From: CBIFVZ01 sp966185765
GTDB lineage: Bacteria > Pseudomonadota > Gammaproteobacteria > Enterobacterales > Enterobacteriaceae
Length of the DNA: 64,000 bases
Direction of reading: 5' to 3'
Assembly (NCBI GenBank): GCA_966185765.1
Contig: CBIFVZ010000002.1
Span: 93,621 to 157,620, forward strand
Part shown: positions 26,057 to 33,373 of the stretch, piece after piece
How positions within the stretch are numbered: position 1 is the first letter of the stretch
Layout of the letters: each line of letters starts with the position of its first letter
Translations under genes and position numbers: made by a program
Notes under the pieces: model-generated
Database searches by the model: none
The model's input: the letters and a program-made list of their open reading frames with translations, nothing else
Told to the model about the DNA's origin: nothing

Positions 26057-27565
26057 TCAATGTGCCAGATCTTTTTCCTCGCTACTGGCAACACCACGTA
26101 ACGCAAACCAGACGACGACAGCCAACACTGCCAGGAGCGCGCACGCCAGTCCCAGCACTGCGCTGTGAGAGTAACTGAAGGCCTCAGAGGCAGCCTGCAT
26201 CACCTGCTCCGCCAGCGTCTCATCCAGCGTCATCGCTACCTGTGCCGCTTCACCGATGGAGGATAATGCCCGCGCATGCGCTTCAGGTGCCAGCCCCTGA
26301 GGCACAGCCATCGCACTGCGATAACTGCGTGCCAGCAGCAACCCCGCGAGCGCAATTCCCATACCTGCGCCCAGCTCATAGGCCATTGTCTCAATTGCCC
26401 CGGCAGCAGCAGCTTTGCCCGGCGGTGCCGCAGACATGATTGCTGACGTGCCAGACAGCAACGCCGTTGCAGTACTCAACCCCAGTAATATCATCCAGCT
26501 CCACGCCTGCCACGGCTCACTGGCAAAATCGGTTCGCGCCAGTCCGTAAAAACTCAACGCACTGAGCGCCATACCGGCCGCTGCCACACGACGAAGCCCA
26601 AAGCGCGACACCAGCATTCCGGCAAGTGGCCCGCACAGGCTGCTTGCCAGCATCACCGGTAACATAAAAATACCTGCCTGTAGCGGTGTTTTACCAAGTA
26701 CAAACTGCAACTCCTGCGCCATGAGTAACTCAAAGCCAACCAGCGCGACCATCGACGTCATCGCCATCACCGCACCGGTAAGAATAATGCGGTGGGCGAA
26801 CAGCCCGATATCCAGTAGCGGTGATACAGCACGGCGCTGCAACCACACAAACGCCAACAGCAGCAGCGCACCGATTGTCAGTGCCAGTGCCGCAGGCTGC
26901 CAGGCACCGTCAGGTTTGATAGCGGTTTTCGCCGCCCATACCAGCGCTAATACGGCTATGACCAGTATCAGTGCATGAATAAAGTTAAGACGCTGCCGGG
27001 TATTGCCGGGCTGCGCGGGTATGTAGCGAAAGGTCAGCAAAAGCACCAGCGCGACAACCGGAAGGTTAATCAGAAATACCGCGCCCCAGGAAAAATGGGC
27101 CAGCACTATCCCTCCGACCAGTGGGCCAAACGCTGCCCCTCCGGCACCAACCGCGGCCCAGATGCCCAGCGCGATGTTGCGCGCTCGCACATCGCTAAAC
27201 GTATTACGTATCCCGGCCAGCGTTGCGGGCAGAATCATCGCTGCCCCCACCGCCAGTAGCGCGCGAGCTGCAATCAAAAAAGCGGCATGCGGCGCATATG
27301 CCGCAGCCAGCGATGCCAGTCCAAACAACCCCAACCCCACCACCATCAGGCGTTTAAACCCAATGCGATCGCCCAGCGCTCCCATCGGCAGCACCATTCC
27401 CGCCATCACCAGCGAATAGATATCGATAATCCATAATAGTTCGCTACCGCTTGCACCCAGCGACACACTCAGCGTCGGCGCGGCGACGTGCAGTACCGTG
27501 GCATCAATCGCCACGGGCACATAAGCCAGAACAATCACCATTAAAACCAGCCACTGGCGAAACAT
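26057..27565 (-). CDS. smvA: MFS efflux transporter SmvA (DHA2, 14 helices)
   Basis: A 502-residue proton-coupled exporter of the DHA2 family. It begins MFRQWLVLMVIVLAYVPVAI and carries the antiporter motif A GALGDRIGFKRL between helices 2 and 3 and the motif C-like GAAFGPLVGG in helix 5. SmvA exports quaternary ammonium compounds such as methyl viologen, chlorhexidine and acriflavine in Salmonella and Klebsiella. The divergent TetR gene next to it is the arrangement of smvA-smvR. Start at 27565; a longer in-frame extension runs into the control region and was rejected. Confidence 0.88.
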   Translation of the reverse strand: MFRQWLVLMVIVLAYVPVAIDATVLHVAAPTLSVSLGASGSELLWIIDIYSLVMAGMVLPMGALGDRIGFKRLMVVGLGLFGLASLAAAYAPHAAFLIAARALLAVGAAMILPATLAGIRNTFSDVRARNIALGIWAAVGAGGAAFGPLVGGIVLAHFSWGAVFLINLPVVALVLLLTFRYIPAQPGNTRQRLNFIHALILVIAVLALVWAAKTAIKPDGAWQPAALALTIGALLLLAFVWLQRRAVSPLLDIGLFAHRIILTGAVMAMTSMVALVGFELLMAQELQFVLGKTPLQAGIFMLPVMLASSLCGPLAGMLVSRFGLRRVAAAGMALSALSFYGLARTDFASEPWQAWSWMILLGLSTATALLSGTSAIMSAAPPGKAAAAGAIETMAYELGAGMGIALAGLLLARSYRSAMAVPQGLAPEAHARALSSIGEAAQVAMTLDETLAEQVMQAASEAFSYSHSAVLGLACALLAVLAVVVWFALRGVASSEEKDLAH

Positions 27566-27594
27566 AAACCCAACCTCATTATCTTCCACAAACT

Positions 27595-27646
27595 TGAACA
27601 CACGTTCAGATTGGCAATCCTGACCTGGAATTGAACACTTGTCCAG
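27595..27646. promoter_or_regulatory. Putative SmvR operator (two inverted repeats)
   Basis: Between the divergent smvA and smvR genes lie TGAACACACGTTCA (27595-27608, perfect 5-bp arms) and TTGAACACTTGTCCAG (27631-27646, imperfect palindrome). Both begin TTGAACAC, with 36 bp between their starts. TetR regulators usually bind such palindromes between divergent genes. Confidence 0.55.
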
Positions 27647-27688
27647 CTTTAAGCTACACTGCTGCTGGCGGGTAAACGGAGAGGAAAA

Positions 27689-28270
27689 TTGGCCTATATG
27701 AATAAAGAGGCGCGCCGGGAAACTATCCTTGCGGCTGCTATGAACGTGGCGCTGGCAGAAGGCCTTTCGGCAATGACGGTACGGCGTGTGGCGGGCGTGG
27801 CGCAAATCGCTACCGGGCAAATGCATCACCACTTTGCCAGCGCCAGCGCACTTAAAGCGGAGGTCTTTTTACGCCTGGTACGCCAGTCGCTGGACACCGC
27901 CCCGCTACCCGACTCAGCGAGCTGGCGCGAGCGTCTGTTTGATATGCTTGGTGCACAGGACGAAAGACTGGAGCCTTATATTCGCCTGTGGCGCGAGGCG
28001 CAGCTGCTGGCCGAACAGGATGATCATATCCGCCAGGCCTGGATAACCGGTATGGCAATGTGGCATGACGAAACCGTGAAGATCCTGAATGCAGGTGAGG
28101 CAGCAGCAGCGTTTACCCTTACCGATACGCCGCAGGCCATTGCCTGGCGACTGATTGCGCTGGTCTGTGGGCTGGATGGATTACTGACGCTCGGCCTGCC
28201 CGGCATGACGCCACAAAGCCTGGCGCAACATCTTAACCAGGTGATTGATACGCAAACAGGCGTGAAATAA
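27689..28270 (+). CDS. smvR: TetR-family regulator SmvR
   Basis: A 193-residue TetR regulator. HTH: ILAAAMNVALAEGLSAMTVR then RVAGVAQIATGQMHHHFASA. The C-terminal ligand domain contains LYIRLW-like EPYIRLWREAQLLAEQDD and LIALVCGLDGLLTLG. The start is taken as TTG at 27689 (reading MAYMNKEARRE) because GGAG at 27678-27681 stands 7 nt upstream; the ATG at 27698 is too far from that site. Divergence from smvA and the operator repeats make repression of smvA its likely job. Confidence 0.85.
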   Translation: MAYMNKEARRETILAAAMNVALAEGLSAMTVRRVAGVAQIATGQMHHHFASASALKAEVFLRLVRQSLDTAPLPDSASWRERLFDMLGAQDERLEPYIRLWREAQLLAEQDDHIRQAWITGMAMWHDETVKILNAGEAAAAFTLTDTPQAIAWRLIALVCGLDGLLTLGLPGMTPQSLAQHLNQVIDTQTGVK

Positions 28271-28497
28271 TTCAGGAAACGAGCACGCGTTTGTTACTGT
28301 ATTGCACATCCGCGCCTTCTGCTGGGTATCTTGCCGTTTATGCCAGCAGCCCAGTTTGCAGCTGGACTGCTGGTTGAAATACTGCCGCACTCACAGATGA
28401 CCACGGTGAACAGACACGGTGTCTGACACTGCGCCGTTGAAGTGGAACTCAGAGATATTATCCCTTATTTGCGCTTACCAGAAAGAGACTGAGAGAC

Positions 28498-28992
28498 TCA
28501 GAGTGGAGCACCGACCCAGCTAACGTAATAATTGACTCGATAGGTTGAATCAAAATTACAGTCAGCAACGGCCAGTTTCAACCGGATAGTACTGCCAGAT
28601 GTCGCCCCCTGAGGTTTCTTTCGCAGAGCCAGCTCAATCGGAATAAAGCTGATCGTACGTGTTTCAGCAATATACGGATACTCAGTGGCAACGTCCGATT
28701 TCTTTTCAATAAAAAATTCCTTTTCCCAGTAATAGGTTCCAAAATTGGAACCCCCATTCCAGTCGCCATAGCGCAGAGTTTGAATACGCAAACCAGCGGG
28801 GTGGTTTTTATCAAGCGTATTGTTGTTAACGGCTCCGCAGGTCGCATCAACGCGCGCATAAATAGCACCGTGCGCGGCCATAACCTCATCCGTTAAATCC
28901 GACGGAATGGGTAATTCAAGATAGCCTTCACCATAATTACCCGCGGGGGTTAAGATAATATCACCATAGCCACGCGTAAAAGAACTGTACAT
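28498..28992 (-). CDS. Unknown small protein, 164 aa (third gene of orphan operon)
   Basis: No signal peptide or membrane helix is visible. The sequence is beta-rich and polar: YLELPIPSDL, IYARVDATCG, LRIQTLRYGDWNGG, TRTISFIPIELALRKKP, IRLKLAVADC and the end VNYYVSWVGAPL. Only two Cys are present (in DATCG and VADC). The start is the ATG at 28992 (MYSSFTRGYGD) because AGGGTG lies 8 nt upstream; the earlier ATG at 29007 has no such site. The gene is AT-richer than smvR. It is the last of three same-strand genes. The strand pattern suggests a beta-sandwich, but no family is recognised. Confidence 0.7.
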   Translation of the reverse strand: MYSSFTRGYGDIILTPAGNYGEGYLELPIPSDLTDEVMAAHGAIYARVDATCGAVNNNTLDKNHPAGLRIQTLRYGDWNGGSNFGTYYWEKEFFIEKKSDVATEYPYIAETRTISFIPIELALRKKPQGATSGSTIRLKLAVADCNFDSTYRVNYYVSWVGAPL

Positions 28993-29117
28993 AATTTCAC
29001 CCTTCATTAATTATTGAAAAATAAGTTCAGGAATTATTTAGAATGACACAGCATTCCTGATGAAATAAAAAAGACGACGTAGACAATAACATCACATAAA
29101 CCTGATTCGTTGAGAAA

Positions 29118-29531
29118 TTAGTTTACAGGTGCTGGAAGAAGAATAACATCACTAGATATAGCATCATCCAGAGAATAGTTATCCGGATTAATAATACAAA
29201 CGGCCATAGCAATGGCATACTTCTCTTCGCTGATGCCGGGTATAGCGAAGATTACAGAATTAGTTTGCGGATCGCCTCGTTGCTGGATGAGCAAAATAAA
29301 CTCACCAATGGTTTCCGGAAAAGCAGGGTCTCCATAATTGGGAATGAGATATTTTCCGGTATTGTTCATATTACGCCACGGCGATGGCCAGGCATATTCA
29401 CGGCTGTCCATTATAGCAAAACCGGTTCGCAGTCGATAACTGGAAAGATCGCCGATAATGGCAGGATTAAGCTCAAATCGAACACGATCGGCATCAACAC
29501 GCGAAATGGATGAAAAAAACCTGTCAAGCAT
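29118..29531 (-). CDS. Unknown small protein, 137 aa (second gene of orphan operon)
   Basis: A soluble, signal-less protein starting MLDRFFSSISRVDADRVRFE with GGAG about 9 nt upstream. The N-terminal stretch ISRVDADRVRFELNPAIIGD has the same spacing of R, D, V and N as IIRPDSYSVAVEFNEDALMRGD in the first gene, so the two may be distant paralogues (inference). It ends with SLDDAISSDVILLPAPVN. It contains two tryptophans in AWPSPWRNMNN and no striking motif. It is separated from the upstream gene by 152 bp containing a large inverted repeat. Confidence 0.68.
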   Translation of the reverse strand: MLDRFFSSISRVDADRVRFELNPAIIGDLSSYRLRTGFAIMDSREYAWPSPWRNMNNTGKYLIPNYGDPAFPETIGEFILLIQQRGDPQTNSVIFAIPGISEEKYAIAMAVCIINPDNYSLDDAISSDVILLPAPVN

Positions 29532-29557
29532 AATACCGCTCCGTTTAAAGGAAATTT

Positions 29558-29642
29558 AAAACACCACGGTGTCTTCTGTTAGCTCATAAATAAGAGGTGA
29601 CACACTTATTTTGAATCAGGCTGATTCAATCCGTGGTGTTTT
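29558..29642. repeat. Cloverleaf-like inverted repeat between orphan genes 1 and 2
   Basis: AAAACACCACGG (29558-29569) is the exact reverse complement of CCGTGGTGTTTT (29631-29642). Inside the 61-nt loop lie TTGAATCAG-G-CTGATTCAA (29611-29629, perfect 9-bp arms) and AATAAG...CTTATT (29589-29610). As RNA this folds into a multi-branched structure in the leader of gene 2; as DNA it could be a protein-binding site or a mobile repeat. Confidence 0.75.
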
Positions 29643-29683
29643 CAAGTTAATAATTGCGCAGGTATTAATACTGCTAAAAATTT

Positions 29684-30058
29684 TTAAAATGAAAAATGTT
29701 CTTCTTCAATCGGGCCTGAAGGCGAAAGTAGAAAGCGACTACAAAGATGAAACTCTCCAGCCTCAACTTCATGATCAAACTCTATAATCAGGCAGTTGGG
29801 ATACTCGGCATAACGATTGAAATATTGAGATGCTTTAATATTCGCAATAGAATTCAAACCTGCATATCTGGCCCACTGCGGATCAAACGTCATTGCGTTA
29901 CTGGTCAAAGGCAACATCCAGCTATCCTCAGTTGCCTTGAACCCACTGCACCACATCGCGATTTCAAGCGAGTCACCACGCATTAAAGCATCTTCATTAA
30001 ACTCGACAGCAACAGAATAACTATCGGGGCGAATAATTCTATTCACTATACTACCCAT
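29684..30058 (-). CDS. Unknown small protein, 124 aa (first gene of orphan operon)
   Basis: It starts MGSIVNRIIRPDSYSVAVEF with GAGG about 9 nt upstream of the ATG at 30058. It is acidic, with no signal peptide, and beta-like strands such as SYSVAVEFN, DSLEIAMWCSG, CLIIEFDHEV and EFHLCSRFLLSP. It is similar in size and N-terminal pattern to the second gene. Upstream lie about 840 bp of AT-rich DNA up to ffs. No family is recognised. Coding capacity is supported by good ribosome-binding sites in all three genes and shared strand. Confidence 0.66.
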   Translation of the reverse strand: MGSIVNRIIRPDSYSVAVEFNEDALMRGDSLEIAMWCSGFKATEDSWMLPLTSNAMTFDPQWARYAGLNSIANIKASQYFNRYAEYPNCLIIEFDHEVEAGEFHLCSRFLLSPSGPIEEEHFSF

Positions 30059-30902
30059 AATAATATCCTCAGTTAAATGAAAAATTAACGCATGCCTGAC
30101 ACTTCCATTAAATTAAAGGAAATCCTGTTCTGGAAGTACCAGCAAAATGCACATTACGTCAATGTTAGTTAACCCATAAATGATTGCCCGCAGAGTTATT
30201 AACACTCACACTGCGACAAAGATATGTTCAGTTGAATAGCCAGTCGCTCATACCTCCTTTTTTAATAATTGCGTGAACTCCCTTCCCTTATGCAAAATAG
30301 TACATGTTCTGCTGAACAATTGATACGCCTGAAAAGTATATTTTAGTTTTAAATATTATTTAAAATCAGTTAGTTATTGATGTACGCGCGGTCCGCACAT
30401 TAGCGTAATGCGGGCCGTAAATACGTTTATTATTACGCAGTTTCGTCACAACGCTCACTTTCTGGTAACAATAAGAAATAGCATCTTTATTTTAAAATTA
30501 AAAAGCCATTATCCAGGTCCCACATAAATCACGTACCAGAAACAAAAAAACCGGGAGCTTACAGGCTATACGCTCCCGGGTTACAAAATCATCAACAGAA
30601 TACAGAGTGATAATTCGATATTTGTGGAGATTCGCTGCTACAACGCGAAAAGAGGAGACGAGAACATGAGAGGAACGTGCCTGAGAGGTGAAAACGTCAG
30701 ATGCCAAAACACTCATTAAACGGAGGATAACGTAAGCGGGGTATTGACTCAGACCATACGCAAGACAACGCGGCCCTGCCAGATGATGCTCAGGCCAGGG
30801 GGAATTTCGTTTTACTGTGCAAAGGAGGTTAACACGCACATGACCTGAAATGCCTGGTACACAGAGAAGTGATGATACGGTGAACGCTGCTGCCCCTGAA
30901 AT
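30059..30902. other. AT-rich gene-free stretch between orphan operon and ffs
   Basis: No convincing gene. Visible items: a minus-strand AAAAAAGGAGGT (30263-30252) abutting a seven-codon frame; a bulged hairpin at 30389-30416 (CATTA-GCG-TAATG core with GGTCCG/CGGGCC outer stem); and an intrinsic terminator at 30544-30582. It should contain the orphan operon promoter. An open frame at 30498-30839 on the minus strand spans the terminator and lacks a ribosome-binding site. Confidence 0.5.
30544..30582 (-). terminator. Intrinsic terminator, minus strand, downstream of ffs
   Basis: On the minus strand a GCTCCCGG/CCGGGAGC stem with 13-nt loop is followed by seven T. It could end the 4.5S RNA primary transcript, 320 bp away, or an unrecognised transcript between 30590 and 30900. 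Confidence 0.75.
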
Positions 30903-31016
30903 GGGTGGGGGCTCTGCCAGCTACATCCCGGCACACACGTCGCCTGCTGCGGCTGCTTCCTTCCGGACCTGACCGAGTTCACAAGTTAGTGTTGCGGGAG
31001 AACCAACAAAGCCCCC
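30903..31016 (-). ncRNA. ffs: 4.5S RNA of the signal recognition particle
   Basis: The 114-nt RNA read on the minus strand begins GGGGGCTTTGTTGGTTCTCC and ends GAGCCCCCACCC, matching E. coli 4.5S RNA in length and ends. The conserved SRP tip is intact: GGTCAGGTCCGGAAGGAAGC carries the GGAA tetraloop and the symmetric and asymmetric loops that bind Ffh. It partners Ffh and FtsY in targeting membrane proteins. It lies divergent to atl, as in E. coli. Confidence 0.97.
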
Positions 31017-31185
31017 ATTGAGAGCCAGCAAAGCGAATCGCTTCAAAGGCGCAGGCGGGATTATCCCCGCTGACTTCGGCAATTGCAAGACAACAGCGGC
31101 TGCCTGCCGCTTTCTTGTGCAATACCGCTTCCCTGAACGCCTGGAGCTGACTATCCTGATGCCGGATAACCACGAGAGTACATCA

Positions 31186-31497
31186 ATGGAACAAGAAGAT
31201 TCTTTTGCCATGCGAGTCTGGCAAATAGTGGCTGCCATTCCTGAAGGCTGCGTCACGACTTACGGCGATGTCGCCCGGCTGGCTGGCTCACCGCGCGCGG
31301 CGCGCCAGGTCGGTGGCGTACTACGCCGTCTGCCGCAAGGTAGCGCCCTGCCCTGGCACCGAGTGGTTAACCGTCACGGCAGTATTTCACTAACCGGGCC
31401 GGATCTTCAGCGCCAGCGCCAGGCACTGCTGTCTGAGGGAGTGAAGGTGTCAGGCAAAGGGGATATTGATATGGCGCGTTACCGCTGGCGCTACTAA
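31186..31497 (+). CDS. atl: Alkyltransferase-like protein Atl (YbaZ)
   Basis: A 103-residue alkyltransferase-like protein that binds O6-alkylguanine in DNA and hands it to nucleotide excision repair. The family site is LPWHRVVNRHG, where Trp replaces the catalytic Cys of real alkyltransferases (PCHRV), so it cannot dealkylate. The winged HTH is in CVTTYGDVARLAGSPRAARQVG. Start taken at 31186 (MEQEDSFAMRVWQ) to match the E. coli core; nearby upstream ATG codons are possible. Confidence 0.95.
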   Translation: MEQEDSFAMRVWQIVAAIPEGCVTTYGDVARLAGSPRAARQVGGVLRRLPQGSALPWHRVVNRHGSISLTGPDLQRQRQALLSEGVKVSGKGDIDMARYRWRY

Positions 31498-31498
31498 A

Positions 31499-31683
31499 AA
31501 GCGCCTCTGAAGAGGCGCTTCAGATTGCTGACAAAGAAGGAAAAAACGTGGTTTTTCCTTCTTTGTGGTTAGCAGATGAAAATCAATGAATTGATTTTCC
31601 TTATTTTTTATTGGGTGTCATTCACCCTGTCTGTGACAGGATGAGGTAAGGCATCAGTCTCAAGCGCCTCTGAAGAGGCGCTT
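31499..31683. repeat. Array of six perfect hairpins between atl and ybaY
   Basis: In order: AAGCGCCTC-TGAA-GAGGCGCTT (31499-31520); a 15-bp stem ACAAAGAAGGAAAAA with its complement (31531-31566); GAAAATCAA-TGAA-TTGATTTTC (31578-31599); GGGTG-TCATT-CACCC (31613-31627); CCTGTC-TGT-GACAGG (31626-31640); and a second identical copy of the first hairpin (31662-31683). The outer copies probably terminate atl (+) and ybaY (-), which converge here, but a simple terminator needs only one stem. Confidence 0.85.
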
Positions 31684-31689
31684 GTTTTA

Positions 31690-32262
31690 TCAGTACGTTG
31701 TCGGTGCTGGCACCGCTGATGACGGCGTAACCTGCGTCGGTGATGTTGACGGCACCGTGGTGGTCGCCCCACCCTGCTGTACCGGCAGAGCAGTTTGCTC
31801 AACCGGTACCAGTGTCAGGTCAGCCTTCGTCCCCCCGTCATTTATCACCGGCTGTACTGTATCAGTGATAAAGATAAGCTTGTTATCAACCGTAATAGCC
31901 GCGCTCAGCAAAATGCGGGCATTCGGTTTGATATCTGACGGATTAAACGGGAGGATAAAACTAAACGGTGATTGCTTGCCGTTAGTACGAACAGCTTTTT
32001 GCGACAGAACCTTCGATGGCGCATCAGCCAGTGAGGCGTCAGAGAGCGTCACCGTCAGCACCGCATTTGACGGGATAGCGACACGCTGGCGAATCCATAC
32101 CGAGCCAGATACGTTGGGCTGGCGTAACGTATCAGGAGAGATTGCCCCCGATATCGCCGCATTAGGGTTTGGAGCAGGTGTCGGAATATCTGCGCTTTTG
32201 TCAGCGCAGGCTGAAAGCGCAACCGCAACGGTTAAACCACTTAACATGTGCACGAGTTTCAT
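31690..32262 (-). CDS. ybaY: YbaY, glycoprotein/polysaccharide-metabolism-type lipoprotein
   Basis: A 190-residue lipoprotein (E. coli 190). The signal MKLVHMLSGLTVAVALSAC ends in lipobox LSAC, lipidated Cys19. A beta-sandwich domain follows (VSGSVWIRQRVAIPSNAVLT, LSDASLADAPSKVLSQKAVR, PFSFILPFNPSDIKPNARIL), then a Thr/Pro/Ser-rich tail. The start at 32262 gives a proper signal peptide; 34 in-frame codons upstream do not. E. coli YbaY is annotated from this domain and its exact function is not established. It is divergent from tesB. Confidence 0.94.
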   Translation of the reverse strand: MKLVHMLSGLTVAVALSACADKSADIPTPAPNPNAAISGAISPDTLRQPNVSGSVWIRQRVAIPSNAVLTVTLSDASLADAPSKVLSQKAVRTNGKQSPFSFILPFNPSDIKPNARILLSAAITVDNKLIFITDTVQPVINDGGTKADLTLVPVEQTALPVQQGGATTTVPSTSPTQVTPSSAVPAPTTY

Positions 32263-32448
32263 TGACTTCTCCTTTGATATCAATGCACCGAAAATACGGC
32301 CGCATCGGCTGTTTATTCGGTAAGTGTGGCACATAATCCCGATTTCTGCCTGCGTGCATGCCATGAATCAGACAGTTGTACCCAACCGTAGCGCCGTGAA
32401 AGCGCGTATAATAGTCGAATCTGTGGTAAAGCATGTAAAGGTGAAATA

Positions 32449-33315
32449 ATGAGTCAGGCACTTTCGAATCTGCTGACCTTGCTCCAGCTGGAGAAAGTTG
32501 AAGAAGGATTGTTTCGCGGTCAGAGCGAAGACTTAGGCCTGCGCAGAGTGTTCGGAGGCCAGGTCGTTGGGCAGGCCCTGTCCGCCGCGAAAGAGACGGT
32601 ACCAGAAGCACGTCTGGTGCATTCGTTTCACAGCTACTTCCTGCGCCCGGGCGACATCACCATGCCAATTGTTTACGACGTAGAAGTGCTGCGTGATGGT
32701 AACAGCTTTAGCGCGCGCCGGGTCGCTGCCATTCAGAAAGGCAAGCCCATCTTTTATATGACGGCCTCTTTCCAGGCACCGGAATCCGGCTTTGAGCACC
32801 AGAAACCAATGCCAGATGCGCCAGCCCCGGAAACACTGGTGTCAGAAACAGATATCGCCCGCTCGGTGGAGCATCTGTTGCCAGCGTTCGCCAAAGAGAA
32901 GTTTCTGTGTGAAAAAGCGCTGGAAATCCGACCTGCCGTATTCCATAACCCACTTAAAGGTCACGTTGACGCGCCGCGTCGCCAGGTGTGGCTACGTGCT
33001 AATGGCAAGGTCCCGGACGATATCCGCGTACACCAGTATCTGCTGGGCTATGCGTCTGATTTCAACTTTCTGCCGGTCTCGCTCCAGCCTCACGGCGTGG
33101 GTTTCCTGGAAAAGGACATGCAGGTAGCGACCATCGACCATTCCATGTGGTTCCACCGTCCGTTTGATATCAATGACTGGCTGCTTTACGACGTGGAGAG
33201 CACCTCCGCCTCCAGCTCACGCGGCTTTGTGCGCGGCGAGTTCTATAACCGTAAAGGTGAACTGGTGGCTTCAGCAGTACAGGAAGGGGTTATTCGCCAG
33301 CATCGCGGCGAATAA
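32449..33315 (+). CDS. tesB: Acyl-CoA thioesterase II
   Basis: A 288-residue broad-range acyl-CoA thioesterase with two hot-dog domains, cytosolic. The first hot dog contains RRVFGGQVVGQAL, HSFHSYFLRPGD and FSARRVAAIQ. The second contains RQVWLRANG, LLGYASDFNFLPV with the catalytic Asp of the family, DHSMWFHRPF and GFVRGEFYNRKGELVASAVQEG with the catalytic Gln. Length is near E. coli TesB (286). It is followed by a bidirectional terminator against amtB. Confidence 0.97.
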   Translation: MSQALSNLLTLLQLEKVEEGLFRGQSEDLGLRRVFGGQVVGQALSAAKETVPEARLVHSFHSYFLRPGDITMPIVYDVEVLRDGNSFSARRVAAIQKGKPIFYMTASFQAPESGFEHQKPMPDAPAPETLVSETDIARSVEHLLPAFAKEKFLCEKALEIRPAVFHNPLKGHVDAPRRQVWLRANGKVPDDIRVHQYLLGYASDFNFLPVSLQPHGVGFLEKDMQVATIDHSMWFHRPFDINDWLLYDVESTSASSSRGFVRGEFYNRKGELVASAVQEGVIRQHRGE

Positions 33316-33328
33316 CCGTGTTTGAGAC

Positions 33329-33363
33329 ACAAAAAACCGAACCCGGGGTTCGGTTTTTTTGTG
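33329..33363. terminator. Bidirectional terminator between tesB and amtB
   Basis: AAAACCGAACC pairs with GGTTCGGTTTT around a short CGG loop, with A-run left and T-run right, so it serves both converging genes. Confidence 0.9.
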
Positions 33364-33373
33364 GTGTACTCAT

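Noticed and set aside
30498..30839. 113-codon frame on the minus strand downstream of ffs
   Set aside because: It runs through an intrinsic terminator and has no ribosome-binding site or family pattern.
30921..31256. Open frames across the 4.5S RNA gene
   Set aside because: They overlap the conserved SRP RNA and the atl start; not protein-like.
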